A stretch of DNA of 64,000 nucleotides from DATHSY01 sp046729855. GTDB taxonomy: Bacteria; Actinomycetota; UBA4738; HRBIN12. The stretch spans positions 1 through 64,000 of the forward strand of contig JBKPHM010000047.1 of the NCBI GenBank assembly GCA_046729855.1, written 5' to 3'. The notes below the pieces were generated by a model. It made no database searches, had not been told where the DNA came from, and saw only the letters and a program-made list of their open reading frames with translations. The position numbers and the translations under genes were made by a program. This document shows, one piece after another, positions 16,514 to 24,410 of this stretch (its first letter is position 1; each line of letters begins with the position of its first letter).

Positions 16514-17751
16514 GAGCGCAGGTACTCCTCCTGCTCGGACGTCAGGGCGTCGATCTCGACACCCATCGCGTGCAGCTTCAGCCTGGAGACCTCGGCATCG
16601 ATTTCCGCTGGGACCGCGTAGACCCCGGGGGCGAGCGAGCCGCGCTGCTTCACGACCCACTCAACCGATAGCGCCTGGTTCGCGAAGGACATGTCCATCA
16701 CCGCAGCGGGATGACCCTCGGCGACGGCGAGGTTCACCAGCCGGCCCTCGCCGAGCAGGTGCAGGCGCCGCCCGTCGCCGAGCCGATACTCGTCCACGGA
16801 CCCACGGATGCGCCGCTTCCCCTCAGCCAGGTCGTCCAGGGCCCGCTTGTCGATCTCGACGTCGAAGTGACCGGCGTTCGCGAGGATCGCGCCATCCTTC
16901 ATCACCTCCAGGTGTTCGCGCCGGATCACGCCGGTATCGCCGGTGACCGTCACGAACACGTCGCCGACCCGTGCCGCCTCGCGAAGCGGCATCACCGTGT
17001 AGCCCTCCATCGCGGCCTCGAGCGCCGGCAACGGGTCTACCTCCGTTACGATCACGCGCGCGCCCATTCCCCGCGCACGCGAGGCGACGCCTCGTCCGCA
17101 CATCCCGTAGCCGCACACGACGAACGTGCGGCCGGCGAGCAGCCGGTTCGTGGCGCGCATGATCGCATCGATCGCAGACTGCCCCGTGCCGAACCGGTTG
17201 TCGAACAGGTGCTTGGTGTTCGCGTCGTTTACCGACACGATCGGGTAGCGGAGCGCACCGTCGGCCGCCATCGCCCGCAGGCGGATCACGCCCGTCGTCG
17301 TCTCCTCGGTCCCGCCCACGACCTCGGCGATCTGGTCCGTTCGCTCCCGGTGCAGCCGGCTGACGAGGTCGGCGCCGTCGTCCATCGTGATCTGCGGATG
17401 GAGGTCGAGGGCCGCATCGATGTGCCGGTAGTACGTCTCGTTGTCCTCGCCCTTGATCGCGTATACGCGTACGCCGCTCTGCTCGCACAGCGCGGCAGCA
17501 ACGTCGTCCTGCGTCGACAGCGGGTTCGACGCGCACAGGGCCACCTCGGCACCGCCCGCGACCAGCGTCTCCATAAGGTTCGCGGTCTCGGTCGTCACGT
17601 GGAGGCACGCGGCGATCCGCACATCCTGGAACGGCTTCTCCTTCTCGAAGCGCTCGCGGATCTGGCCAAGCACCGGCATCTCCCCGGCCGCCCACTCGAT
17701 GCGCTCGCGCCCGGTCCCGGCGAGACCCAGGTCCCTCACATCGCAGTCCAT
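16495..17751 (-). CDS. ahcY: S-adenosyl-L-homocysteine hydrolase
   Basis: Reversibly splits S-adenosylhomocysteine to adenosine and homocysteine, relieving inhibition of methyltransferases. 418 residues. Motifs: CLHVTTETANLMETL, the NAD-site VCGYGMCGRGVASRARG, the active-site region VNDANTKHLFDNRFGTGQS, and the late VNLAVAEGHPAAVMDMSFANQ. The length matches the shorter bacterial and archaeal form, which lacks the 40-residue insert. It starts 3 nt after the PNP gene's stop. Next to PNP and MtnA it forms a methyl-cycle by-product cluster. Confidence 0.95.
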   Translation of the reverse strand: MDCDVRDLGLAGTGRERIEWAAGEMPVLGQIRERFEKEKPFQDVRIAACLHVTTETANLMETLVAGGAEVALCASNPLSTQDDVAAALCEQSGVRVYAIKGEDNETYYRHIDAALDLHPQITMDDGADLVSRLHRERTDQIAEVVGGTEETTTGVIRLRAMAADGALRYPIVSVNDANTKHLFDNRFGTGQSAIDAIMRATNRLLAGRTFVVCGYGMCGRGVASRARGMGARVIVTEVDPLPALEAAMEGYTVMPLREAARVGDVFVTVTGDTGVIRREHLEVMKDGAILANAGHFDVEIDKRALDDLAEGKRRIRGSVDEYRLGDGRRLHLLGEGRLVNLAVAEGHPAAVMDMSFANQALSVEWVVKQRGSLAPGVYAVPAEIDAEVSRLKLHAMGVEIDALTSEQEEYLRSWEQGT

Positions 17752-17754
17752 CTC

Positions 17755-18612
17755 TCACGTCCCTTCGGATCGGAACCGGTCAAGCAGCGCGACCAGCACG
17801 CGGCCGATCACGTCCGCCGCGCGGTCCGAGGCCTCGAGCACCTCCTCGTGCGAGACCGACGCACCGGCCGCGTTCGTCACGAAGCTTAGCCCGAGCACAC
17901 GCAACCCCGACGCACGCGCAACCACGGCCTCTGGAACAAGCGACATCCCCACGACGGTGCCACCCGCGTTCCGCAGGAACGCCGTCTCGACAGGCGTCTC
18001 GTACGACGGGCCGGCGACGGCCGCGTACACGCCCTCCACGACCGGCACGACGTCCGCCAGCCGCCCGGCCTCGAGCGCGGCCGCCGACAGGTCGGCGTCG
18101 TAGATCGCGGACGCGTCGAGGAACGGCGGCGACCCGTCGGGCATCCGCCAGCCTCGAAGCGGCGTCTCGCCGATCAGGTTGATGTGGTCGCGCACCACGA
18201 CGAGCGATCCCGCACGGAGCGCCGGGTCGAGCGCGCCCACGGCCGTCGTGAGCACGATCGTGCCGGCACCCAGGACGGCCGCCACGCGCGCCGTCAGCGA
18301 CGCGAGCGACATTCGGTGCCCTTCGTAGTAGTGCACGCGGCCCTTGAACGCGGCGACCGTCGTAGGGCCGACCGTGCCGAGCCACAGGCGCCCGCTGTGG
18401 CCGGGGACCCTCGTGCGCGGGAACCCGGGGAGCTCGTCGTACCCGATCTCAATGCCATCGCCGCCGGCCTCGGCGCGCGCGACGTCGAGGACCTTCCCGA
18501 GCCCCGAGCCGAGGACGAGCGCCACCTGCGGCAGCCCGGGCCATCGTTCGCGGATCGCCTCGGCGATATCGTCGGCCACGCCGTCGCCGGGCGTCGGGAG
18601 CGCCCGCATCAT
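17755..18612 (-). CDS. punA: Purine nucleoside phosphorylase (trimeric PNP family)
   Basis: Phosphorolysis of purine nucleosides to base and (deoxy)ribose-1-phosphate. 285 residues. Signatures: LVLGSGLGKVL (phosphate loop), GHSGRLWLG, RVHYYEGHRM, VRDHINLIG, AGPSYETPVE, VGMSLVPEA and SFVTNAAG, with the purine-contacting Asn. ETPVE at the place where MTA phosphorylases have S-T-x-A-E indicates PNP rather than MtnP. However, next to mtnA and ahcY it may also handle methylthioadenosine; that is inference. The first of two adjacent ATGs overlaps the upstream stop (ATGA). Confidence 0.9.
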   Translation of the reverse strand: MMRALPTPGDGVADDIAEAIRERWPGLPQVALVLGSGLGKVLDVARAEAGGDGIEIGYDELPGFPRTRVPGHSGRLWLGTVGPTTVAAFKGRVHYYEGHRMSLASLTARVAAVLGAGTIVLTTAVGALDPALRAGSLVVVRDHINLIGETPLRGWRMPDGSPPFLDASAIYDADLSAAALEAGRLADVVPVVEGVYAAVAGPSYETPVETAFLRNAGGTVVGMSLVPEAVVARASGLRVLGLSFVTNAAGASVSHEEVLEASDRAADVIGRVLVALLDRFRSEGT

Positions 18613-19670
18613 CAAGCGTCCGCCACCGCCTGCTTGAGCCGCGCGATCGCCTCGATCGGCGTCGGATCGTGTCCGCGCGCGAGTCCGAGGTACGTGGACG
18701 CGAAGTCGCCGATCATGGCGAGCGACAGGAACCGCGCCAGGTCCGTGTCGCCACGGGCCCAGACCTCGCGGACGAGGGCGCCCGAGCTTCGCGCGATGTC
18801 GATCGAGGGCCCGAACCGGATCGCGACCTCGGCCTCCTCGGCGTCGTGCCGCAGCGCGATCACGGCGAACCGGTCGCCCTGCCGTTCGGACCAGCCCACG
18901 ACCTCGTTGTGGTCGAGCTCGGGGAGCGCCGACGCGAATGCCGGCGACTTGGCGTTCTCGTTGCACTGCGCCTTCCATCGTGCGCCCGCGACCGCGGCGA
19001 ACCCATCCGCCCCCCAGATCACCGGCACCCGCTGTCCGATCGCGGCGGCCACCTGCTTGGCCTCGTTCACCGACGTCGGGACCGAGGGCCCCAGGGTCTC
19101 GGCGAGCGTGTCGAGCTGATCGAGGGCGTCGTCCAGCGCTCGGTCCGGCGCCGGCACGAGGCCGACGGCGGCGACGACGCCGATCGTCGTGAAGGCGAGG
19201 TACCCGAACGCGGCGCGCGGCATCAGGCCGCCCGGGACGACCGCGATGCCGGCACCGGTCTCGGCGGCCCGTTCCGCGAGCCGGCCGCCGGAGGTCACCA
19301 CGAGCCGACGGCACCCGCGCGCGGTCGCCTCGTCGAAACAGGCGAGCGTCTCCGCCGTCCCGCCGGAGTACGAGGACGCGATCACGAGTGTGTCTGGGCC
19401 GCAGAAGGCGGGCAGTCTCGCGTCGCGGACGACGACGAGGGGAACTACCAGGCGCGCGGCGTACAGCGCCCGCAGGACATCACCGGCGATCCCCGAGCCG
19501 CCCATCCCGGCGAAGACCACGGCTGAGACCCCGACGGCCGAGGGCGTCGGCGACACGCCGAGTCCGGTCGCCAGACCGTCGCGGCACTGCGCCGGGAGCT
19601 CGGCGACGAGTCGCAGCATGCCGTCGGGATCGCCCGCGCGGAGCGCGGCCTCGTCGTCGAGGTCGATCAC
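18612..19670 (-). CDS. SIS-domain phosphoglucose/phosphomannose isomerase-like protein
   Basis: Resembles bifunctional phosphoglucose/phosphomannose isomerases that interconvert fructose-6-P with glucose-6-P or mannose-6-P. 352 residues from a GTG overlapping the Trm112-like gene's stop (GTGA). SIS motifs: GMGGSGIAGDVL (about 53-64) and ASSYSGGTAET. The C-terminal bact-PGI region shows NENAKSPAFASALPELDHNEVVGW, with the catalytic Glu/His area. In M. tuberculosis the gene next to manB (Rv3256c, TobH-like) is of the same kind. With the phosphomannomutase two genes upstream it would supply mannose-1-P for GDP-mannose. Confidence 0.85.
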   Translation of the reverse strand: MIDLDDEAALRAGDPDGMLRLVAELPAQCRDGLATGLGVSPTPSAVGVSAVVFAGMGGSGIAGDVLRALYAARLVVPLVVVRDARLPAFCGPDTLVIASSYSGGTAETLACFDEATARGCRRLVVTSGGRLAERAAETGAGIAVVPGGLMPRAAFGYLAFTTIGVVAAVGLVPAPDRALDDALDQLDTLAETLGPSVPTSVNEAKQVAAAIGQRVPVIWGADGFAAVAGARWKAQCNENAKSPAFASALPELDHNEVVGWSERQGDRFAVIALRHDAEEAEVAIRFGPSIDIARSSGALVREVWARGDTDLARFLSLAMIGDFASTYLGLARGHDPTPIEAIARLKQAVADA

Positions 19671-19846
19671 CGGCGCTTCTTCGTGGCGGGCTTCTCGGCC
19701 TCGTCGATCAACATCACCGGGATGCCGTCGCGCACGGGATAGCGGTACCCGCACGACCGGCAGACGATCACCTGTTCATCCTCGTGGTAGTCGATCTCGC
19801 CGCGGTCGTTCGGACACACGAGGATCTCGAGCAGCTCCGGGTCCAT
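19667..19846 (-). CDS. Trm112-like small zinc protein
   Basis: 59 residues: starts MDPELLEILVCPNDRGEIDY and ends KKRR. It matches the bacterial Trm112/UPF0434 (YcaR) pattern of L-L-x-I-L-x-C-P then CRSCGYRYPVRDGIPVML. The usual first CPxC is degenerate (C11-P-N-D), leaving Cys11, Cys29 and Cys32, so zinc binding is uncertain. Function of the bacterial group is poorly known; some may aid methyltransferases. Its ATG shares one base with the phosphomannomutase stop (TAATG), and its stop overlaps the next start (GTGA), so it is tightly coupled on both sides. Confidence 0.85.
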   Translation of the reverse strand: MDPELLEILVCPNDRGEIDYHEDEQVIVCRSCGYRYPVRDGIPVMLIDEAEKPATKKRR

Positions 19847-21207
19847 TACGTCCCTCCCTCGGCGCGAATCATCCTCAGGACCTCATCGGTCCTCTGATCG
19901 AGCAGCTCTCGCGTGCGGGCCTCGACGTTCAGCCGGAGCAGCGGCTCGGTGTTGGACGGCCGCACGTTGAACCACCAATCGTCGAACTCTACCGTCAGCC
20001 CGTCCAGACGATCCTGGCGCCCGTCGAACGCGGACGCGATGGCCTCGATCGTTACCGCCTGGTCCTTGACCTCGGTGTTGATCTCACCGGAGTCGTGGTA
20101 GCGCCGCAGCGGGGCGAGGACCTCGGACAGCGGCGCGTCCGTGACCGAGAGCCGCTCGAGGACGATCACGGCCGCGATCAGTCCCGAGTCGGCCCGGTAG
20201 TTGTCGCGGAAGTAGTAGTGGCCCGAGTGCTCACCCCCGAACACGGCGCCCGTCTCCGCCATCACCTGCTTGATGAACGAGTGCCCGACGCGCGTCCGGA
20301 TCGGCTCGCCGCCGCTCTCCCGGATCACCTCGGGCACGGCCCATGAGCAGATCAGGTTGTGCACGACCTTCGCGCCGGGGTTGCGCTCGAGCAGCGCGCG
20401 CGCGACGAGCGCGGTCACCTCCGAGCCGCTCACCCCCTCCGCGTGCTCGTCGACGAGGAACACTCGATCGGCGTCCCCGTCGAACGCGAGGCCGATGTCG
20501 GCGTGGTGTTCGCGGACGGCCGCCTTCACGTCGCGCTGGTTCTCCGGCTGGATGGGATCGGCGGGATGGTTCGGGAAGGTCCCGTCGAGCTCCGGGAACA
20601 GATGAATCAACGTGACGGGGAGCCGCGCCATCACCGCGGGCAACACCAAGCCGCCCATGCCGTTGGCCGTGTCGGCGACGACGGTGAGCGGCGCGAGCCT
20701 CGAGGGGTCGATGAACGACAGGACGTGATCCGCGTACGCCTCGAGCAGGTCGCGCGCCTCGACTTGCCCGGTGGACGCGCCGGATGGCGGGGCGTCCTCC
20801 TCCGCGAGCCGGCAGATGTCCGCGAGCCCCGTGTCCTGACCGACGGGCCGCGCGCCCGACAGGCAGAACTTGAAGCCGTTGTAGTCCGGCGGGTTGTGGC
20901 TCGCCGTCAGCATGACCCCCGGCACGTCGAGCCAACCGGACGCGAAGTACAACAGATCGGTCGCCGCGAGCCCCAGGTCGATCACGTCCGCGCCGTGTGA
21001 CGCGATGCCCTCGGACAGCGCCTGCGCGAGGGCCGGGGACGACAGGCGACAGTCCCGTCCGACGGCGATCCGCGGCGCGCCCGCCCAGGCGGCGAACGCG
21101 GAGCCGATGCGCCGCGCGACGTCGTCATCGATCTGCGCGGGCACGACGCCGCGGACGTCGTAGGCCTTGAAGATGTCGGTCAGGTCCCGGTGCGGTGGCA
21201 CGGCCAC
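19846..21207 (-). CDS. manB: Phosphomannomutase/phosphoglucomutase
   Basis: Alpha-D-phosphohexomutase interconverting hexose-6-P and hexose-1-P. 453 residues, all four family loops present: phosphoserine loop TASHNPP (about 100-106), metal loop DGDADR (about 236-241), sugar loop GGEHSGH, and phosphate loop RPSNTEP near the C-terminus. The residues around the GEHSGH loop are typical of PMM/PGM enzymes using mannose or glucose. It heads a run of overlapping genes (Trm112-like, SIS isomerase, PNP). In actinobacteria this gene commonly sits next to DUF3499, as here. Confidence 0.95.
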   Translation of the reverse strand: MAVPPHRDLTDIFKAYDVRGVVPAQIDDDVARRIGSAFAAWAGAPRIAVGRDCRLSSPALAQALSEGIASHGADVIDLGLAATDLLYFASGWLDVPGVMLTASHNPPDYNGFKFCLSGARPVGQDTGLADICRLAEEDAPPSGASTGQVEARDLLEAYADHVLSFIDPSRLAPLTVVADTANGMGGLVLPAVMARLPVTLIHLFPELDGTFPNHPADPIQPENQRDVKAAVREHHADIGLAFDGDADRVFLVDEHAEGVSGSEVTALVARALLERNPGAKVVHNLICSWAVPEVIRESGGEPIRTRVGHSFIKQVMAETGAVFGGEHSGHYYFRDNYRADSGLIAAVIVLERLSVTDAPLSEVLAPLRRYHDSGEINTEVKDQAVTIEAIASAFDGRQDRLDGLTVEFDDWWFNVRPSNTEPLLRLNVEARTRELLDQRTDEVLRMIRAEGGT

Positions 21208-21229
21208 CGCATCCTATCGAGCGTCGGGG

Positions 21230-21421
21230 TCAGGGCTTGCGCGAGAGGACGTTGCGGACGACCGACTGAAGCGGCACCGGCTCACCGTCCCGGTACCACC
21301 ACTTCGCCTCGCACATGTGGCAGGTCGTGAACCCCAGGTCGCTCTCGCCGACCGTCATCGTGATCGTGATGAGGTCCCCCTGGTGACACACCGGGCAGGT
21401 CCCCTCGAGCTTGCCACTCAT
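21230..21421 (-). CDS. Small zinc-ribbon protein
   Basis: 63 residues with two knuckles, C9-P-V-C12 and C34-H-M-C37, spaced as in zinc ribbons. A Trp-Trp pair (KWWYRDG) follows. No known family recognised. It lies 22 bp upstream of the phosphomannomutase gene, in the same direction. The 174 bp between its start and the DUF3499 gene stop shows no gene I can support. Confidence 0.65.
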   Translation of the reverse strand: MSGKLEGTCPVCHQGDLITITMTVGESDLGFTTCHMCEAKWWYRDGEPVPLQSVVRNVLSRKP

Positions 21422-21595
21422 GCGTTACTCCTCGGCATCCGAGCGGCCGGGAACACATAGCCCCGGCATCTCATTTCCGCACGCCGGGACGGGTGGGTGA
21501 CCGGTCGGCCGAGGCGCGTGCCGGATGCCCGCCGATGGGGACGAACGCCGTCCCCCTCGGGGGATGGCGCTCCGCATCAGAGAGGGACGCGGGCG

Positions 21596-21808
21596 CTACC
21601 CGGGCGAGACGGCAGCGATCGTGCGGTCGTCGCGGATCATCCACCCAAGTGGCGGCGACAGACGGTCCGCGTGTCGGGCACAGAGGTCGACGCGGTTCGG
21701 GTCGGGGACGACCGCGAGATCGGTCACGACCACGGTCCGTTCGGCGTACGCGATGCCGATCGTCGCGACTGCCCGGAGCCGGCAGCCCATCCTCGCACAG
21801 GTTCGCAC
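21596..21808 (-). CDS. DUF3499-family small protein
   Basis: 70 residues. The pattern MRTCARMGCRLRAVATIGIAYA, then VDLCARHADRLSPPLGW matches the actinobacterial DUF3499 family, of unknown function. Cys4, Cys9, Cys43 and His46 could bind a metal. In M. tuberculosis and Streptomyces the family member lies by manB and whiB2/whiB, as here. GTG start; there is no Shine-Dalgarno, but TAGCAT lies 6 nt upstream, so the mRNA is probably leaderless. A palindromic site shared with whiB sits directly before that -10 box. Confidence 0.82.
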   Translation of the reverse strand: MRTCARMGCRLRAVATIGIAYAERTVVVTDLAVVPDPNRVDLCARHADRLSPPLGWMIRDDRTIAAVSPG

Positions 21809-21814
21809 GGCGCG

Positions 21815-21836
21815 ATGCTAAATCACACGCGTGTGA
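21815..21836 (-). promoter_or_regulatory. DUF3499 promoter: -10 TAGCAT plus palindrome TCACACGCGTGTGA
   Basis: On the minus strand the 14-bp palindrome (21836-21823) is followed after 2 nt by TAGCAT (21820-21815) and 6 nt later by the GTG start. The palindrome thus occupies the -35/-10 spacer, where a bound protein would control transcription. The same 14 bp occur before whiB at 28255-28268. Confidence 0.6.
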
Positions 21837-21872
21837 CCTGCCAGCACCCAGGGCGAGCAGCCCGAGCCCCCG

Positions 21873-22934
21873 CTACGGCTTGACGAGCACCTCGGTGCCG
21901 ATCGGGATCAGGGGGTACAGCTGCTCGACGTCCGGCATGAGCATCCGGATGCAGCCGTGCGAGGCGTACGTCCCGATCGACTCGACGTTCGTCGTGCCGT
22001 GGATGCGGATCCCGGGCGCGCTCAGGTACAGCGCCCTCGTGCCGAGCGGGTTGCTCGGGCCCGGCGGGATGTACGCGGGCATGCTGGAGCCCCACCCGTC
22101 GGGATCGGGGTTGGTCCACGAGGGGTTCTCGACCTTGTTGATGACCGTCCAGGTCCCGACGGGGGTGCTGAAACCCTCGGCCGCGGTGGCGACGCGGTAT
22201 CGACGCGACGGCTCGAAGCCCTCGTACAGGTAGAGCATGTTCTCGGACAGGTCGACGACGATCGTCCTGCCGAGTGAGGCCACCGTGACGTCCGGCTCGA
22301 GCGTCCGCATCCCGATGTGGACGGTGCGGCGCCCCCGCTCGAGCGCCTCGCGGACGCGCTCCGCGGCCGAACGGACGCGGATCTCCTGACCGGCCTTCTG
22401 GAGCTGCATCACGAGCCCGCCGTCGACGAGCTTCAGATCGGCATCGACGGCCGGTACCGCGACCTCCGCAGCGGCGCGTTCCACGAACCGGGCGATCGTC
22501 TGGTCGTCGTAGGCGAAGCCGAGCTCCAGGTCCTCCCGGAGCGGCTCGTCGGCAACGCGGATGTAGACCCGCGAGAGCAGGGACTCGCGCTCCGCCAGCG
22601 CGAAGGCGGCGTCCACCGCCTCCTCGATGCCGGCGCGCGTGCCGAGCTCCTTGGGCGTGAGCGTCCACGATGCGCCCTCGGTCCGGACGACGAGCTTCTT
22701 GCCGAGGGTCCGGTCGGCGCGAGCCGCCACGGCCGCGATCGCCTCGTCGCGAGTCAGACCCCCGACCTCGACGTCGCCGATCCGGACGCCGGGCAGGATC
22801 CGTGACGACGCCTCGCGGTCGTACCGATACGTCGCGTAGGCCGTCCCCCCGCCGACCGACGCGAGCGCGAGCACGGCGACGAACACGGCGGCCCACCGCC
22901 GCGCGCGTGCCCTCGTGTGTCGACCTCTGCTCAT
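21873..22934 (-). CDS. L,D-transpeptidase (YkuD) with VanW-type PG-binding repeats
   Basis: Forms 3-3 cross-links in peptidoglycan outside the membrane. 353 residues. An Arg-rich start and one hydrophobic segment (about 13-33) anchor or export it. Two PG_binding_4-like repeats follow (IGDVEVGGLTRDEAIAAV, and the region around ELGFAYDDQTIARFV). The YkuD domain (about 225-353) begins IVVDLSENMLYLYEGF and has the catalytic HGTTNVESIGTYASHGCIRM with Cys and two His. It is part of the whiB-to-DUF3499 group of genes for the cell surface. Confidence 0.92.
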   Translation of the reverse strand: MSRGRHTRARARRWAAVFVAVLALASVGGGTAYATYRYDREASSRILPGVRIGDVEVGGLTRDEAIAAVAARADRTLGKKLVVRTEGASWTLTPKELGTRAGIEEAVDAAFALAERESLLSRVYIRVADEPLREDLELGFAYDDQTIARFVERAAAEVAVPAVDADLKLVDGGLVMQLQKAGQEIRVRSAAERVREALERGRRTVHIGMRTLEPDVTVASLGRTIVVDLSENMLYLYEGFEPSRRYRVATAAEGFSTPVGTWTVINKVENPSWTNPDPDGWGSSMPAYIPPGPSNPLGTRALYLSAPGIRIHGTTNVESIGTYASHGCIRMLMPDVEQLYPLIPIGTEVLVKP

Positions 22935-22997
22935 CGGTTCCGCGCGACCGCCTCTCCGTCACCCTTCGGCGCGTTGTATCCCCATGATACGGGCGGC

Positions 22998-24410
22998 CTA
23001 CGACTCGGGCGGTGCCGACCCACTCGGCACGCGGACCCCGAGCGAAACCGCGTACCCCGCGACCCCCTCGCGGCCTAGCGAGTACGACGCGAAGGCGGGG
23101 ACGAAGGTTCCGGTCGACGCGACCGCGAGCACGGCGGACCGCGGCTTTCGTTCCAGGAACTCGCGCGGGGCATTGATCGTGCGGCCCGCGGGGATCGTGA
23201 CCTCGATCGGCTTCGGCGGCGGCTCGGTCCCGGACGGCAGGAACGACAGGGTCACATCGGCCGGGTCGTCGCCCGGGTTCGCGAGCGCGAGTCCGGGCTT
23301 CGAGGGACCAGCGGCGACGGCGGGAAGCAGCACCCAGGCCCCGTCCGGAGCCTCCGCGGCGACGGTCGACCCCTGGTCGGACGAGACGCCGAACGTGCGC
23401 CGAGCGAAGGCGACGCTTGGGGGCGCGGTCACGTCGACCGTCGACGGCCCCTCGGTCGTGAACTGGTAGGCGGTCGATGACGCGGCGGCGGGCGGCGTCC
23501 CGCGGATCGCCCTCAGGTCGACCTCGAGGGACGCGGTGACGTCGCGATCGAACAGCGATCCGGTCACGTCGGCGTCCACGTCGAGCGTGTTCATCACGAA
23601 GAGGTCGCTTCGGCCCTGATCGAAGGACGCGGGGAGGATCGATCGGCCGGTCGCCTCCGGCTGGCCGATCGTGCTCCTGGCTCCGCCGTCGCTCGACAGC
23701 CCGAGCGTGGCCGCGGCCACGCGGCCCCCGGGCACGTCGAGCAGCGTGCCCACCGCCTCGTAGCCCTCGGCGTTCTGGTTCAGATGGAACGCCTCGGCGC
23801 GGAAGGGCTTGATCGGGACGTTCGTCCACGCGCCGATCCGGATCGGCGGGCCGCCCTCGACGAACAGCGAGAGCGAGACGACCGCGGTTTCCGAGAAGGG
23901 GTTCATCACGACGAGCCACGCGTCGTCGCTCTCCATCGTGGCCGCGTCGGGCAGGTACCAGCGGCGCGACGGCGCGTCCGCGCACGGCTCCGCGGCCACG
24001 CCGGAGTCGTCGCCGCCCGCGTGCGCGACCCACCCGGCCGCGATCCATCCCCCGAAGAACTCGACGAACGTGCCAGAGCCCCGGTCGTTCGCCCGGAACG
24101 GTACCTGTAACTGCGCCCCGGCGGGGACGGTGAGAGGCTCGCCGCCCGCGGGCCTGCGGGTCGACAGATGCGTGACGCGCACGTCAACCGGCTCGCGTCC
24201 GGGGTTCGCCAGCTCGAGCGTGACCTCCCACCCCGGCCCACCCCCGTGCGGGCAGAACCACGCACCGGACGGCGCGCCCACGGCCCGCGCGGTGTCGGGC
24301 GCCGCCGGGCCGGCCGCCTCGACGTACGAGCCGGCGGCGAGCACCGACGCAAGCACCGAGATGGCGGCGACCAGCTGCCCCCGGGTTCGTGTCGCGCGCT
24401 GCGAGCTCAT
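22998..24410 (-). CDS. Secreted DUF5719-like protein
   Basis: 470 residues. A signal peptide or anchor (about 12-33, LVAAISVLASVLAAGSYVEA) is followed by all-beta repeats with motifs of the kind LELANPGREPVDV, LVVMNPFSETAVVSL, FVMNTLDVDADV and LALANPGDDPADVTLSF. It is consistent with the DUF5719 family found in actinobacteria beside a large GT2 protein and WhiB. Function unknown. Four or more related Asn-Pro strands suggest tandem immunoglobulin-like domains binding surface glycan. The ATG overlaps the GT2 stop (ATGA), so the two are made together. Confidence 0.75.
   Translation of the reverse strand: MSSQRATRTRGQLVAAISVLASVLAAGSYVEAAGPAAPDTARAVGAPSGAWFCPHGGGPGWEVTLELANPGREPVDVRVTHLSTRRPAGGEPLTVPAGAQLQVPFRANDRGSGTFVEFFGGWIAAGWVAHAGGDDSGVAAEPCADAPSRRWYLPDAATMESDDAWLVVMNPFSETAVVSLSLFVEGGPPIRIGAWTNVPIKPFRAEAFHLNQNAEGYEAVGTLLDVPGGRVAAATLGLSSDGGARSTIGQPEATGRSILPASFDQGRSDLFVMNTLDVDADVTGSLFDRDVTASLEVDLRAIRGTPPAAASSTAYQFTTEGPSTVDVTAPPSVAFARRTFGVSSDQGSTVAAEAPDGAWVLLPAVAAGPSKPGLALANPGDDPADVTLSFLPSGTEPPPKPIEVTIPAGRTINAPREFLERKPRSAVLAVASTGTFVPAFASYSLGREGVAGYAVSLGVRVPSGSAPPES

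Noticed and set aside
17755..18612. Methylthioadenosine phosphorylase (mtnP) call from the mtnA context
   Set aside because: The substrate motif AGPSYETPVE and TNAAG fit purine nucleoside phosphorylase; MTA use is kept only as a possibility.
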